Source of the DNA: an uncultured Eubacteriales bacterium
GTDB lineage: Bacteria; Bacillota; Clostridia; Oscillospirales; Acutalibacteraceae
Length of the DNA stretch: 64,000 nucleotides
Direction: 5' to 3'
NCBI GenBank assembly: GCA_934466515.1
Contig: CAKSLH010000002.1
Span: 186,001-250,000, forward strand
This document shows positions 1-7,241 of this stretch, piece by piece; the stretch's first letter is position 1; each line of letters starts with the position of its first letter. Position numbers and translations under genes: made by a program. The notes under the pieces are model-generated. The model was given only the letters and a program-made list of their open reading frames with translations, was not told where the DNA came from and did no database searches.

Positions 1-30
1 TTTTTAAATCCGCGGCTTTATAATATATTT

Positions 31-489
31 TTATTTCTGCGCTTTTTGCAGCGTCTTTTTCATTTTTTCTTCGGTCATGTTTTGATATAATTCGTCTACA
101 AAATCAATAACTCTTTGCTGATCGGGCTTAGCAAGAATATGTATTACCTTTAAAATATTAAGCTCGGATTTTGACGGCAAAAAGGGGAGATACTCCGCAA
201 ACGGATTTGACGGCGAGCGGAGCCTCTGCGGCCGTCTCGGCGGCTGAAGCATGGAAGCAAATGTGCAGTAAATGCCCTTGTCGCCGTATAAAAGCCAGTC
301 CGCCGATACCTTAAAAAGCTCGCTTACCATTTTAAGCTCTTCAATGCTCGGGTTTCCGAGCCGCTCCATTCTCGCATAGGTATTCCTCTTCATATTCATA
401 AGATCGGCGGCTTCCTGCTGGGTGTAGCCCATGTTCTTGCGCGCTTCCGCTATTCTTCTGTTGGTTTCGCTTGCGTATTCGGTTTTCAT
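31..489 (-). CDS. XRE-family transcriptional regulator
   Basis: A 152-residue protein with an N-terminal helix-turn-helix of the Cro/CI (HTH_3) type at about residues 10-66, with the typical phrase GYTQQEAADLMNMKRNTYAR. The C-terminal half, about residues 75-152, has a proline/arginine-rich stretch and then a helical charged tail; I recognise no ligand-binding domain there. The ATG is preceded by a good SD (AAGAGGGA). The gene reads off the left edge side on the minus strand, and a multi-hairpin repeat lies just upstream of it. It probably binds DNA as a dimer; its targets cannot be inferred from this window. Confidence 0.85.
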   Translation of the reverse strand: MKTEYASETNRRIAEARKNMGYTQQEAADLMNMKRNTYARMERLGNPSIEELKMVSELFKVSADWLLYGDKGIYCTFASMLQPPRRPQRLRSPSNPFAEYLPFLPSKSELNILKVIHILAKPDQQRVIDFVDELYQNMTEEKMKKTLQKAQK

Positions 490-528
490 AATTCCCTCTT
501 GACTTGATAATGTTTTATTGTTATAATT

Positions 529-736
529 GAGCGTGTCGAAAAGTCGACACTCTCAAGGCCTAGAATGCCGTTCGCTCGAAAATCTTTGATTTTCGGACTA
601 CACTCTATCCCCGTGAGTACTCCGCCCCAGTGTTCTTGAAAAACCGCTTAATTCAGCAGTTTTTCGCTTACAATGTGTTTTTTCGCCGCACATGTCGCCG
701 AAAAAACGCCATGCGGCATTTATGCCGCAACACAAC
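529..736. repeat. Multi-hairpin dispersed repeat, copy 1
   Basis: About 208 bp, closely matching 6297-6501. It contains a string of short hairpins: GTGTCGA/TCGACAC at the left end, CGAAAATC/GATTTTCG, AAAAACCGCT/AGCAGTTTTT, GTTTTTTCG/CGAAAAAAC and TGCGGCA/TGCCGCA. It fills the gap between the XRE gene and tRNA-Thr. It encodes no protein that I can see. Confidence 0.8.
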
Positions 737-790
737 CTGTTTTTTGGTTTATTGACAGACCTGATATAATTATCTTGCTTTTTTAAATTC

Positions 791-866
791 GCTGAAGTGG
801 CTCAGTTGGTAGAGCAGCTGATTCGTAATCAGCAGGTCGTGGGTTCAAGTCCCATCTTCAGCTCCA
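791..866 (+). tRNA. tRNA-Thr (anticodon CGT)
   Basis: A 76-nt cloverleaf. The acceptor stem is GCTGAAG/CTTCAGC, the D-arm contains AGTTGGTAGAGC, the anticodon stem GCTGA/TCAGC encloses loop TTCGTAA (anticodon CGT, reads ACG), and the T-arm is GTGGGTTCAAGTCCCAT. The 3' CCA is encoded. A strong terminator hairpin follows at once, so it is a single-gene unit. I see no convincingly spaced promoter: the TTGACA at 752 and TATAAT at 765 are too close together to pair. Confidence 0.97.
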
Positions 867-907
867 AAGCGAAAATCCTATCGCGAAAGCGGTGGGATTT
901 TTGCTTT
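867..907 (+). terminator. Intrinsic terminator of tRNA-Thr
   Basis: A long stem of about 18 bp with a few G-T pairs, starting AAGCGAAAATCC and ending GGATTTTTGCTT, closed by a GAAA tetraloop. A T-rich run (TTTTTAATT) follows. The arm AAAATCCTATCG recurs inverted at 955-966. The rest of the gap to degV is AT-rich and holds only the degV promoter. Confidence 0.8.
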
Positions 908-1084
908 GTATTTTTAATTATTCATTATTAAATCTTAAGTATTCATTCATTTTTCGATAGGATTTTCCGGTGTACTTTTTGGCACGAAATTTAAAAAAAG
1001 CATTCTTTTTAGTGCTTTATTCTCTTTTAATTGTATTTTATTTGTCAGAAAATGTCAAGTAATTAAACATCGGTGAAAAAAATG

Positions 1085-1113
1085 TTGTTTTTTTAATAAT
1101 CCGATGATATAAT
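1085..1113 (+). promoter_or_regulatory. Promoter of degV
   Basis: An extended -10 box TGATATAAT ending at 1113, with TTGTTT 17 bp upstream as a weak -35. CATCGG and CCGATG form an inverted pair around the spacer and may be an operator, but this is not certain. Confidence 0.6.
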
Positions 1114-1154
1114 ACATAATATCAATTGTAATCGCAATAACGGAGGTAACAAAA

Positions 1155-2018
1155 TTGAGTAATTCCAATATAGTAATAACCAGCGACAGCACAACCGATT
1201 TAGGTCCTGCCCTGCTTGAGCGTTACGGAATATCCGTGCTTCCGCTCGGAGTAACCCTCGGCGATAAAGCCTTTAAGGACGGCGTTGATATCACGCCAGA
1301 CGATATTTATAAGCACCATGATACTACTGGCGAGCTTCCGAAAACTACAGCTACAAATGTCGGCGAATGTACCGAGTTCTTTTCAAAATTTGTTAATGAG
1401 GGCAAAACCGTAATTCATTTTACTATAAGCTCTGATATGTCTTCAACCTATAATAATTCCTGTATCGCGGCAGAGGAGATAGGAAATGTTTATGTTGTTG
1501 ATACAAGAAATCTTTCTTCCGGCGGCGGTCTGCTCGTTCTCGCGGCAGAGGATATGATTGAGCAGGGTCTTGAAGCAGAAGAAATCGTGAAAAGAGTAAA
1601 TGAGCTTGCAGGCAAGGTTGACGCGTCCTTTGTTATAAACAGCCTTGAATACCTTTATAAGGGCGGCAGATGCTCGGCGCTTTCAATGCTCGGCGCTAAT
1701 CTTTTGAAATTAAAGCCCTGTATTGAGGTTAAAAACGGTAAAATGGGCGTAGGCAAAAAGTATCGCGGAAAATTCAGCGATGTTTTGCTTGAATATGTTA
1801 AGGAGCGTTTAGCCGATAAGGACGATATCGTTACAAACCGCGTGTTTATCACACATGCAGGCTGTGATGAGGAAACCGTTAAAGCGGTTACGGAGCTTGT
1901 GAAAAAACTTGTTTCTTTCGATGAAGTATTTGTTACAAAGGCAAGCTGTACAATTTCTTCACATTGCGGCGCTGATACCTTGGGCGTGCTTTTCGTAAGA
2001 AAAAGCGATGTTTCGTAA
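1155..2018 (+). CDS. DegV family fatty-acid-binding protein (FakB-like)
   Basis: A 287-residue DegV protein. Family members bind one fatty acid and present it to the FakA kinase for phosphorylation in the cytoplasm, feeding exogenous acyl chains into phospholipid. Visible signatures are the N-terminal ITSDSTTDL, the phosphate-side motif TISSDMSSTYNNS (about residues 93-105), VVDTRNLSSGGG, and YLYKGGRCS in the C-terminal lobe. The start is TTG at 1155, fixed by the SD GGAGGTAAC. The length is typical of the family. There is no fakA in the window, so the kinase partner must lie elsewhere. It is monocistronic, with its own promoter and a downstream hairpin. Confidence 0.93.
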   Translation: MSNSNIVITSDSTTDLGPALLERYGISVLPLGVTLGDKAFKDGVDITPDDIYKHHDTTGELPKTTATNVGECTEFFSKFVNEGKTVIHFTISSDMSSTYNNSCIAAEEIGNVYVVDTRNLSSGGGLLVLAAEDMIEQGLEAEEIVKRVNELAGKVDASFVINSLEYLYKGGRCSALSMLGANLLKLKPCIEVKNGKMGVGKKYRGKFSDVLLEYVKERLADKDDIVTNRVFITHAGCDEETVKAVTELVKKLVSFDEVFVTKASCTISSHCGADTLGVLFVRKSDVS

Positions 2019-2130
2019 CACCTTTAAAAAATCGGTCATAGTATGAAGCAGGGGAGAATGGGAATATTCCGAAATTTCGGCGGCGAAAAGCTTTCGTCCT
2101 CAGATTACCGAAAGCCCCTTTAAAATATAA

Positions 2131-2162
2131 GCCCGTACCGTTTTGATTAAAACGGTACGGGC
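2131..2162 (+). terminator. Hairpin downstream of degV
   Basis: A perfect 14-bp stem, GCCCGTACCGTTTT/AAAACGGTACGGGC, with loop GATT. It is followed by TTGATTATTTG, a poor U-tract, so termination may be weak. Confidence 0.65.
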
Positions 2163-2215
2163 TTGATTATTTGTGCTGTCAAGCACACAATGGTCTAATA
2201 TCTAAAATCCAGAAG

Positions 2216-2344
2216 AATACCCCTCAGTCACCTTGCGGCGCCGACGCTTTTCCTCCGGAAGACGGGAACCCTTTTGTCTGCTATCGCAGACATTTCCCCT
2301 AACAGGGGAATCTCCTCTGTATGCTGACGCATAAGAAGGGAGCC
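2216..2344 (+). repeat. CCCCTCAGTC-type structured repeat, long variant
   Basis: It begins AATACCCCTCAGTC and ends CCTCTGT-hairpin-AAGAAGGGAGCC, like the copies at 2498-2568 and 35825-35891. About 60 extra bases, including a GTCTGC/GCAGAC and a CCCCT/AGGGG hairpin, lie in the middle. The terminal variable hairpin is ATGC-TGAC-GCAT. It belongs to the repeat-filled gap between degV and sigG. Confidence 0.75.
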
Positions 2345-2345
2345 T

Positions 2346-2454
2346 AACTTTAGTTCCAGCAGAAACCAAAGCTTCCCCTAAAGACTGCAGGGGAAGTGGG
2401 TCAGCCTGAAAGGCTGAGCCGATAGGGATTGGTTATATTAGCGCTGTTAAGCGC
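2346..2454 (+). repeat. CTTTAGTT...TTGGTTATATTA repeat module, copy 1
   Basis: It shares CTTTAGTTYCAGCAGA, a central stem (here TTCCCCT/AGGGGAA and CAGCCT/AGGCTG) and TTGGTTATATTA with 12497-12571. It ends in the small hairpin GCGCT-GTTA-AGCGC. The second copy has GTGCC-GACA-GGCAC at the same place, so the stem is kept while its sequence changes. Confidence 0.65.
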
Positions 2455-2460
2455 AGAACT

Positions 2461-2495
2461 GTCTAATGTCTAAAGTCTAATGTCTAAAGTCTAGA
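2461..2495. repeat. 7-bp tandem repeat
   Basis: Five head-to-tail units of GTCTAAT/GTCTAAA; the last unit diverges (GTCTAGA). They sit between the TTGGTTATATTA module and the next CCCCTCAGTC repeat. One diverged unit, GGTCTAATATCTAAAAT, is seen at 2192-2208 in front of the first such repeat. Confidence 0.7.
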
Positions 2496-2497
2496 AA

Positions 2498-2568
2498 AAT
2501 ACCCCTCAGTCGCGCTTTATGCGCGACAGCTCCCCTCTGTATTGACATTCGTCAATAAGAAGGGAGCC
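2498..2568 (+). repeat. CCCCTCAGTC-type structured repeat, short variant
   Basis: The order is AATACCCCTCAGTC, hairpin GTCGCG/CGCGAC, AGCTCCCCTCTGT, hairpin ATTGAC-ATTC-GTCAAT, then AAGAAGGGAGCC. It is the same arrangement as 35825-35891, where both hairpins have different but still paired sequences. It ends four bases before the sigG stop codon. Confidence 0.8.
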
Positions 2569-2571
2569 TAT

Positions 2572-3342
2572 TTATTGTTTATTCTTAATTTTTTTAATAG
2601 CGCATTTTTCAAGTCTTGAAACCTGCGCCTGAGAAATTCCGATTTCCTCGGAAACCTCCATTTGAGTTTTGCCCTGCATAAATCTTAAAGAAAGGATTGA
2701 TTTTTCTCGGTCGCTTAAATGCTTTATAGAGTCCTTAAGAGCAAGCTCGTCGAGCCAGCAGTCGGCATCGGAATTATCTCCGATTTGGTCGAGAACGTAA
2801 ATTGTGTCTCCGCCGTCGCTGTAAACAGGGTCGTAAAGCGAAATAGGGTCGACAATGCTTTCAAGCGCTATTACGACATCCTCTCTTTTCATGTCAATTT
2901 CCTTAGCGATTTCGCTTACGGTCGGCTCGCGCATATATTTTGCGGTGAGCTTTTCTTTTGCCTGCATGGCTTTATAGGCGGTGTCCTTTATGGAGCGGCT
3001 CACCCTAACCGAATTATTGTCCCTTAAATATCTTCTTATTTCACCTATTATCATCGGCACGGCATAGGTCGAAAACCGAACATTCTGATTGACATCGAAA
3101 TTGTCAATTGATTTCATAAGCCCGATACAGCCTATCTGAAAAAGGTCATCGGGGGCTTCGCCTCTTCCCGAAAAGCGTTGAACAACGCTTAAAACCAATC
3201 TTAAATTACCGTTTACAAGCTCGTCTCTTGCTGATTTATCGCCGTTTTTCACCCGTTTTAAAAGCTCGGTCTTTTCCTTTTCCTTTAAAAGCGGTAGACT
3301 TGAAGTATCCACTCCGCAGATGTTCACTTTGTTATTGTACAT
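2572..3342 (-). CDS. sigG: Forespore sigma factor SigG
   Basis: A 256-residue sigma-70 family factor that directs late forespore transcription in sporulation. The N-terminal KVNICGVDTSSLPLL is the conserved SigG anti-sigma-interaction region. Region 2 contains NGNLRLVLSVVQRF, DLFQIGCIGLMKSIDNF and FSTYAVPMIIGEIRRYLRDN; region 4 has the helix-turn-helix TQMEVSEEIGISQAQVSRLE. The ATG at 3342 is chosen over the TTG nine bases upstream: it gives the normal N-terminus, and the TTG is almost inside the SD GGAGGTG. The spoIIG neighbours seen in Bacillus are absent, and the gene stands alone, facing away from vanZ. Confidence 0.95.
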   Translation of the reverse strand: MYNNKVNICGVDTSSLPLLKEKEKTELLKRVKNGDKSARDELVNGNLRLVLSVVQRFSGRGEAPDDLFQIGCIGLMKSIDNFDVNQNVRFSTYAVPMIIGEIRRYLRDNNSVRVSRSIKDTAYKAMQAKEKLTAKYMREPTVSEIAKEIDMKREDVVIALESIVDPISLYDPVYSDGGDTIYVLDQIGDNSDADCWLDELALKDSIKHLSDREKSILSLRFMQGKTQMEVSEEIGISQAQVSRLEKCAIKKIKNKQ

Positions 3343-3415
3343 AGCTTTCAAGGCACCTCCGTTGTTTTAATTTATTATTGCCTGAAAAAAATAAACTAAA
3401 CATTTTCGGTTCCTC

Positions 3416-3444
3416 TTGACAAGTCGGGAAGAAAAAAGTAATAT
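3416..3444 (+). promoter_or_regulatory. Promoter of vanZ-ispE
   Basis: A consensus -35 TTGACA is followed after 17 bp by TAATAT (4/6). It lies in the short divergent gap between sigG and the vanZ-like gene. Confidence 0.55.
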
Positions 3445-3462
3445 TTAATATACGGTGATATA

Positions 3463-4160
3463 ATGATTAAGAAATACAGAATATATTCTGCTCTGTTTTA
3501 TTATATATCCTTTGTTTTTGCAGTCTTCTTTTTCGGAAGCAATATTAAAAATACCGGTATAAACCACATTGTAAGACCCGTTTGGGCGGTTTTGATGATG
3601 GTTTTTGCTCATATCGGCTCTTATATAAGATGTAAAAATCACAAAACGGAAGAATCGCGTAAAATCATGCTTTGCACCTTTAAGGTTATGCTGGCGGTTT
3701 ATTTTTGCGCGGTTTTGGAGCTGACATTGTTTGACGGAACGTTCGGCAGGGACATAACGGTATTTTCACGGCTTCACGGGAGCAAAGAATTGATTATATT
3801 AAATACAGAACAAATTTCATTCCCTTTAAAACATTTATGATATTTATAAACGGTTATAAGCACCGCTTACTTGCTTTTTCGGATATTTTTATAAATATTA
3901 TCGGGAATTTAGCGGTGTTTATGCCGTTTACTCTGCTCTTGCCGCCTGTTTTTAAAAAGGCTCGCAAGGCTTATATTTTCGCGCTTTTTTGTGCATCGGC
4001 GATTATCGCAATCGAGCTTTTGCAGTTTGTATTTATGACAGGCTCCTGCGATATTGACGATTTTATTTTAAATTTCTCAGGCGCAATGGCTTTCTTTTAT
4101 TTTCTTAAGATAAGACCTATAAAAGAAAGCTTAAACAAAATTACATTCGGAGTTTTTTAA
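3463..4160 (+). pseudogene. VanZ-like membrane protein gene, frameshifted
   Basis: Two overlapping reading frames together make one VanZ-like protein. The first (from ATG 3463) carries two N-terminal membrane segments and a third ending in LELTLFDGTFGRD, then runs out at 3840. The second frame, open from 3735, continues with the VanZ hallmark NFIPFKTF, then IGNLAVFMPFTLLLP, a further membrane segment and SCDIDDFILNFSGA. The change from frame 1 to frame 3 falls between about 3735 and 3785 and fits loss of one base. I see no slippery heptamer. It stops directly before the ispE start, so translation of ispE may once have been coupled to it. VanZ proteins are linked to glycopeptide resistance and membrane lipids, but the function here is unknown. 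Confidence 0.75.
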
Positions 4161-5000
4161 ATGTATATCAAAGCAAATGCCAAGATAAATTTAACACTTG
4201 ATATTTTAAACAGGCGAGAGGACGGATATCATAATATTGATTCGGTTATGCAGTCGGTTTCGCTTTTTGACGAGGTTTTTATTGAAAAAAGCGACGGAAT
4301 TTCCGTTTGCGCCGATTTAAAGGAGCTTTGCTCCGAGGATAACACCGCCTTTGTTGCGGCAAAGCGTTTTTTTGAGTTTATCGGAATTGCAGGCGGAGCG
4401 GAAATACAAATAAAAAAGCATATTCCGCTTAGAGCCGGTCTCGGCGGACCGAGTGCTGACGCGGCGGCGGTAATAATAGGTCTTGACAGACTTTATGAGA
4501 CAAATTTAAGCAAGGAAGCTTTGATAAATATAGGCTCAAAGGTCGGAGCGGATGTGCCTTTTTGCCTTTTCGGCGGAACGGCAAGAGCGGGCGGAATAGG
4601 AGAAAAATTAGAAAAAATCAGCCCCCTCAAAAATTTTTATACCCTGCTTTTAAGAGACGGCGAAAAAAAATCAACCGCCGAAATGTATAAAAAAGCGGAT
4701 GCGGCGGAAAAAAGACAAAACGGAACGGAGCTTTTTTTAAGCGCGCTTAACAAAGAAAATGAAAATCCCTTTAAATATTTAAAAAACGATTTTGCTTTTG
4801 AAGGCTCGCATAACACTACCTTTAAGCTTTTAAAGGATTTCGGTGCGCTGGGCGCAGGGCTTTCAGGCAGCGGACCTTTTGTTTACGGAATTTTTTCAAC
4901 ACCTGACGGGGCGCAAAAGGCAAAGGAAGAAATTCTAAAGCAAAAAGAATATGAAGCATACATTGCAAAATTCTGCGAAAGCGGAATAATAATCGAATAG
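4161..5000 (+). CDS. ispE: 4-diphosphocytidyl-2-C-methyl-D-erythritol kinase
   Basis: A 279-residue GHMP kinase of the cytosolic MEP isoprenoid pathway, phosphorylating the 2-hydroxyl of CDP-methylerythritol. It begins MYIKANAKINLTLDI, has DGYHNIDSVMQSVSLFDEV, and the ATP loop PLRAGLGGPSADAAA at about residues 91-105. The third GHMP motif is GAGLSGSGPFVYGIF near the C-terminus. The loop reads GGPSAD where GGGSSD is usual, a conservative variation. The start abuts the vanZ stop with the SD CGGAG inside vanZ. The TAG stop at 4998-5000 opens the TAGTGTGAC sequence that precedes a MITE. Confidence 0.93.
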   Translation: MYIKANAKINLTLDILNRREDGYHNIDSVMQSVSLFDEVFIEKSDGISVCADLKELCSEDNTAFVAAKRFFEFIGIAGGAEIQIKKHIPLRAGLGGPSADAAAVIIGLDRLYETNLSKEALINIGSKVGADVPFCLFGGTARAGGIGEKLEKISPLKNFYTLLLRDGEKKSTAEMYKKADAAEKRQNGTELFLSALNKENENPFKYLKNDFAFEGSHNTTFKLLKDFGALGAGLSGSGPFVYGIFSTPDGAQKAKEEILKQKEYEAYIAKFCESGIIIE

Positions 5001-5010
5001 TGTGACACTA

Positions 5011-5283
5011 GGCAAGCGATAATAATCCGAACTCGCCTAAAATGGCGTCTTTTCGGCGTATTTGAACTTGTCGTCTTTGTGAGGCGTCAGCCTCACTGCA
5101 TCCTCCGCATAAAACTCCGCACGAAAATCGGCTCATTTTAGGTCGCTGAGTTTTATGCTTGGCAGATTTTTATGCAGAGCGAGGCAAAAACGCAGTTAAT
5201 CCTGTCGGATTAACGAGTATTTTAACATGGCTATGCGAAAAATCTGCCGCCTAAAAACGGGTTCGGATTTATTATCGCTTGCC
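5011..5283. mobile_element. MITE-like element, copy 1 (273 bp)
   Basis: Terminal inverted repeats GGCAAGCGATAATAATCCG and CGGATTTATTATCGCTTGCC differ at one position in about 20. The dinucleotide TA flanks both ends, as expected for a Tc1/IS630-type target duplication. The interior has hairpins GTGAGGC/GCCTCAC and GTTAATCC/GGATTAAC and a longer-range pair GGCAGATTTTT/AAAAATCTGCC. It has no coding capacity. Copy 2 at 35204-35476 has the same length and nearly the same sequence. This copy sits 67 bp upstream of spoIIR, so it separates spoIIR from ispE. Confidence 0.85.
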
Positions 5284-5350
5284 TAAGCTGATTAAAAATT
5301 TTTATTTCTGCCAATAATTGGAATAAGTTCAAGGAAAGCAGGAAATAAAA

Positions 5351-5959
5351 ATGAAAAACATAAAAGAAAAAAGCATACATTTCGGAATTCTTTTCGGGCT
5401 AATAGCCTCGGTACTCTTAAGCTTTACGGATTTTAATGCCAAGTGCGACAATTTAAGAGAAAATGTTTTAAGGCTCCATATTCTTGCAAATTCGGACTCT
5501 AAAGAGGATCAGGCGCTTAAGCTTAAGGTTAGAGACGCAATACTTACCGAATGCTCGTCTGAGCTTTCAAACTGTGACAGCTTAGAGGACGCAATTGATA
5601 AATCGAGCTGTGAAACGCAAGAGTTAAAGAAAATAGCCGAAAGGGTAATAAAAGAAAACGGATATGATTACAAAGCCGAGGTAAGCGTAGGAGAAAGCTA
5701 TTTTGACACAAGGATTTATGACAGCTTTACACTTCCCGCAGGAAAATATCCCGCATTGATAGTAAGACTCGGAAAGGCAAAGGGGCATAACTGGTGGTGC
5801 GTGGTTTTCCCGTCGGTTTGTATTCCGTCCGCCGCAAAGGGAAAGCTTTCAGACAGCGCAAGCAAGAGTGCGAGCGAAATGGCTGAAAATCCGCAAAAAT
5901 ATGTTATGAAATTTAAAACCGTAGAGTGGTATGAAGCAATAAAGAAAAAAATTTCTTAA
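5351..5959 (+). CDS. spoIIR: Stage II sporulation protein R
   Basis: A 202-residue secreted or membrane-anchored signalling protein. In sporulation it is made in the forespore under SigF and triggers the SpoIIGA protease to process pro-SigE in the mother cell. A hydrophobic signal segment covers about residues 10-28. The family signatures are LRLHILANSDSKEDQ (about residues 41-55), then AGKYPALIVRLG and NWWCVVFPSVC in the second half. The ATG has the SD AAAGCAGGA. A SigF promoter would be expected upstream, but I could not identify one with confidence, and a MITE occupies most of the upstream gap. Confidence 0.95.
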   Translation: MKNIKEKSIHFGILFGLIASVLLSFTDFNAKCDNLRENVLRLHILANSDSKEDQALKLKVRDAILTECSSELSNCDSLEDAIDKSSCETQELKKIAERVIKENGYDYKAEVSVGESYFDTRIYDSFTLPAGKYPALIVRLGKAKGHNWWCVVFPSVCIPSAAKGKLSDSASKSASEMAENPQKYVMKFKTVEWYEAIKKKIS

Positions 5960-6049
5960 TTTAATTTAAAATATGCTTGCATTTTGAGATAATGTGTGTT
6001 AGAATATCAATGTTATATTGATTACAGAATGTTGAAAGGGGTGACCGGA

Positions 6050-6253
6050 ATGAAGGAAGGAATACATCCGCAGTATGAAAAGGTAACTATTAAATGTGCC
6101 TGCGGTGCAGAATTTGAAACACGCTCAACAAAGAAGGACATTCGTTTGGATATTTGTTCTAAATGTCATCCGTTTTTTACAGGTAAGCAGAAGCTGGTAG
6201 ATACCGGCGGTCGTGTTGACAGATTTAAAAAGCGCTTTAACATGGATAAATAA
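6050..6253 (+). CDS. rpmE: 50S ribosomal protein L31
   Basis: A 67-residue ribosomal protein of the large subunit. It starts MKEGIHPQYEKVTIKC and has a zinc-ribbon set of cysteines, CAC at about 16-18 and CSKC at about 36-39, so it is the zinc-containing form. GGRVDRFKKRF near the C-terminus is typical. An upstream in-frame extension to 5996 exists but is rejected, because SD AAGGGGTG lies just before ATG 6050 and the family begins there. It is monocistronic, with a strong terminator. Confidence 0.96.
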   Translation: MKEGIHPQYEKVTIKCACGAEFETRSTKKDIRLDICSKCHPFFTGKQKLVDTGGRVDRFKKRFNMDK

Positions 6254-6267
6254 TTGCCTAAAATTTA

Positions 6268-6296
6268 AGCCGTCTGTTTTGCAGACGGCTTTTTTT
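6268..6296 (+). terminator. Terminator of rpmE
   Basis: The 9-bp stem AGCCGTCTG/CAGACGGCT with loop TTTTG is followed by six further T residues. The multi-hairpin repeat begins immediately after the T-tract. Confidence 0.92.
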
Positions 6297-6501
6297 GAGT
6301 ATGTTGAATTTTCGACATACTCATGGACGGGGATGCCGTTCGCTCGAAAATCTTTGATTTTCGGACTGCACTCTATCTCCGCCAAAACCACCCCTGTGTT
6401 CTTTAAAAACCGCTTAAGACAGCGGTTTTTCGCTTACAAGGTGTTTTTTCGCCGCGCCTGTCGCCGAAAAAACAAAATGCGGCAAAATGCCGCAATACAA
6501 C
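6297..6501. repeat. Multi-hairpin dispersed repeat, copy 2
   Basis: The same hairpin series as 529-736. The first hairpin here is GAGTATGTTGA/TCGACATACTC, while copy 1 has GAGCGTGTCGA/TCGACACTCTC, so at least one base pair has changed on both sides. The central AAAAACCGCT/AGCGGTTTTT is perfect in this copy. With the terminator it fills the 303-bp gap between rpmE and yigZ. Confidence 0.8.
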
Positions 6502-6556
6502 TTAATTTTAAATTTTCAATTGTCAATTTTAAATTTTAATTTGTTGGGAGCAATTT

Positions 6557-7174
6557 ATGCCGGAAATTAAAACAGTTAAAGAAAAGGCTTTCGGAGAGTA
6601 TTCCGAAAAGCGGTCAAGATTTATAGCGCAGATTTGCCCTGCTAAAACCGAGGAAGAGGCTTTAGAAATTATATCCGCCGTCAAAGCAAGATATCATGAC
6701 GCAAAGCATAATGTTTTCGCCTTTGCTTTGAGCGACGGCACGGTAAAGTACTCCGACGACGGTGAGCCCCACGGAACCGCAGGCAAGCCTTTAAGCGATA
6801 TCATAAGCGGAGCAGATTTAAGCGATGTTGTAATAACGGTTACAAGATACTTCGGCGGTGTGCTTTTAGGTTCCGGGGGACTAATGCGGGCTTATCAGCA
6901 GGCGGCTAAAAATGCCCTCAATAGCGCGGAATTTGTTACGCTGACGCTTATGACAGAATGCTCGGTCTGCTGCGATTATGCGCAGGCAAACGAGATAAAA
7001 AGGCTCATAACGGAAAGCGGAGCGGTGCTTACAAATATAAATTACGGGGAATTTGTCGAAATTGATTTTGCCGTTAAAAAAGAGGCATTTGAAACCTTTG
7101 AGCATTCCTTAAACGAAAAGTTTTATAACAAAATTTCGGTAAATGTGGGCAAAGAAAAATTTTTTTCGCTTTAA
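6557..7174 (+). CDS. YigZ/IMPACT family protein
   Basis: A 205-residue member of the UPF0029/YigZ family. The N-terminal Impact domain shows SRFIAQICPAKTEEEA, YSDDGEPHGTAGKP (about residues 65-78) and VTRYFGGVLLGSGGLMRAY (about 95-113). The C-terminal ferredoxin-like DUF1949 domain fills the rest. The family is nearly universal, but its biochemical role is not settled; the fold suggests nucleotide or RNA binding. The ATG is preceded by GGGAGC. It lies after a repeat and before dgt on the same strand. Confidence 0.92.
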   Translation: MPEIKTVKEKAFGEYSEKRSRFIAQICPAKTEEEALEIISAVKARYHDAKHNVFAFALSDGTVKYSDDGEPHGTAGKPLSDIISGADLSDVVITVTRYFGGVLLGSGGLMRAYQQAAKNALNSAEFVTLTLMTECSVCCDYAQANEIKRLITESGAVLTNINYGEFVEIDFAVKKEAFETFEHSLNEKFYNKISVNVGKEKFFSL

Positions 7175-7241
7175 AAAGAGGAAAAAGGAATTTTTTGTCT
7201 AATAATCTTAATAGAGAGTTGTTTTAAAGGGGTGGGTAAAA

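Noticed and set aside
752..770. TTGACA and TATAAT upstream of tRNA-Thr as a promoter
   Set aside because: Only seven bases separate the two boxes, and neither has a good partner at 16-18 bases.
3735..3840. Programmed frameshift in the vanZ-like gene
   Set aside because: No slippery heptamer in the right frame and no clear downstream structure; a simple frameshift is more likely.
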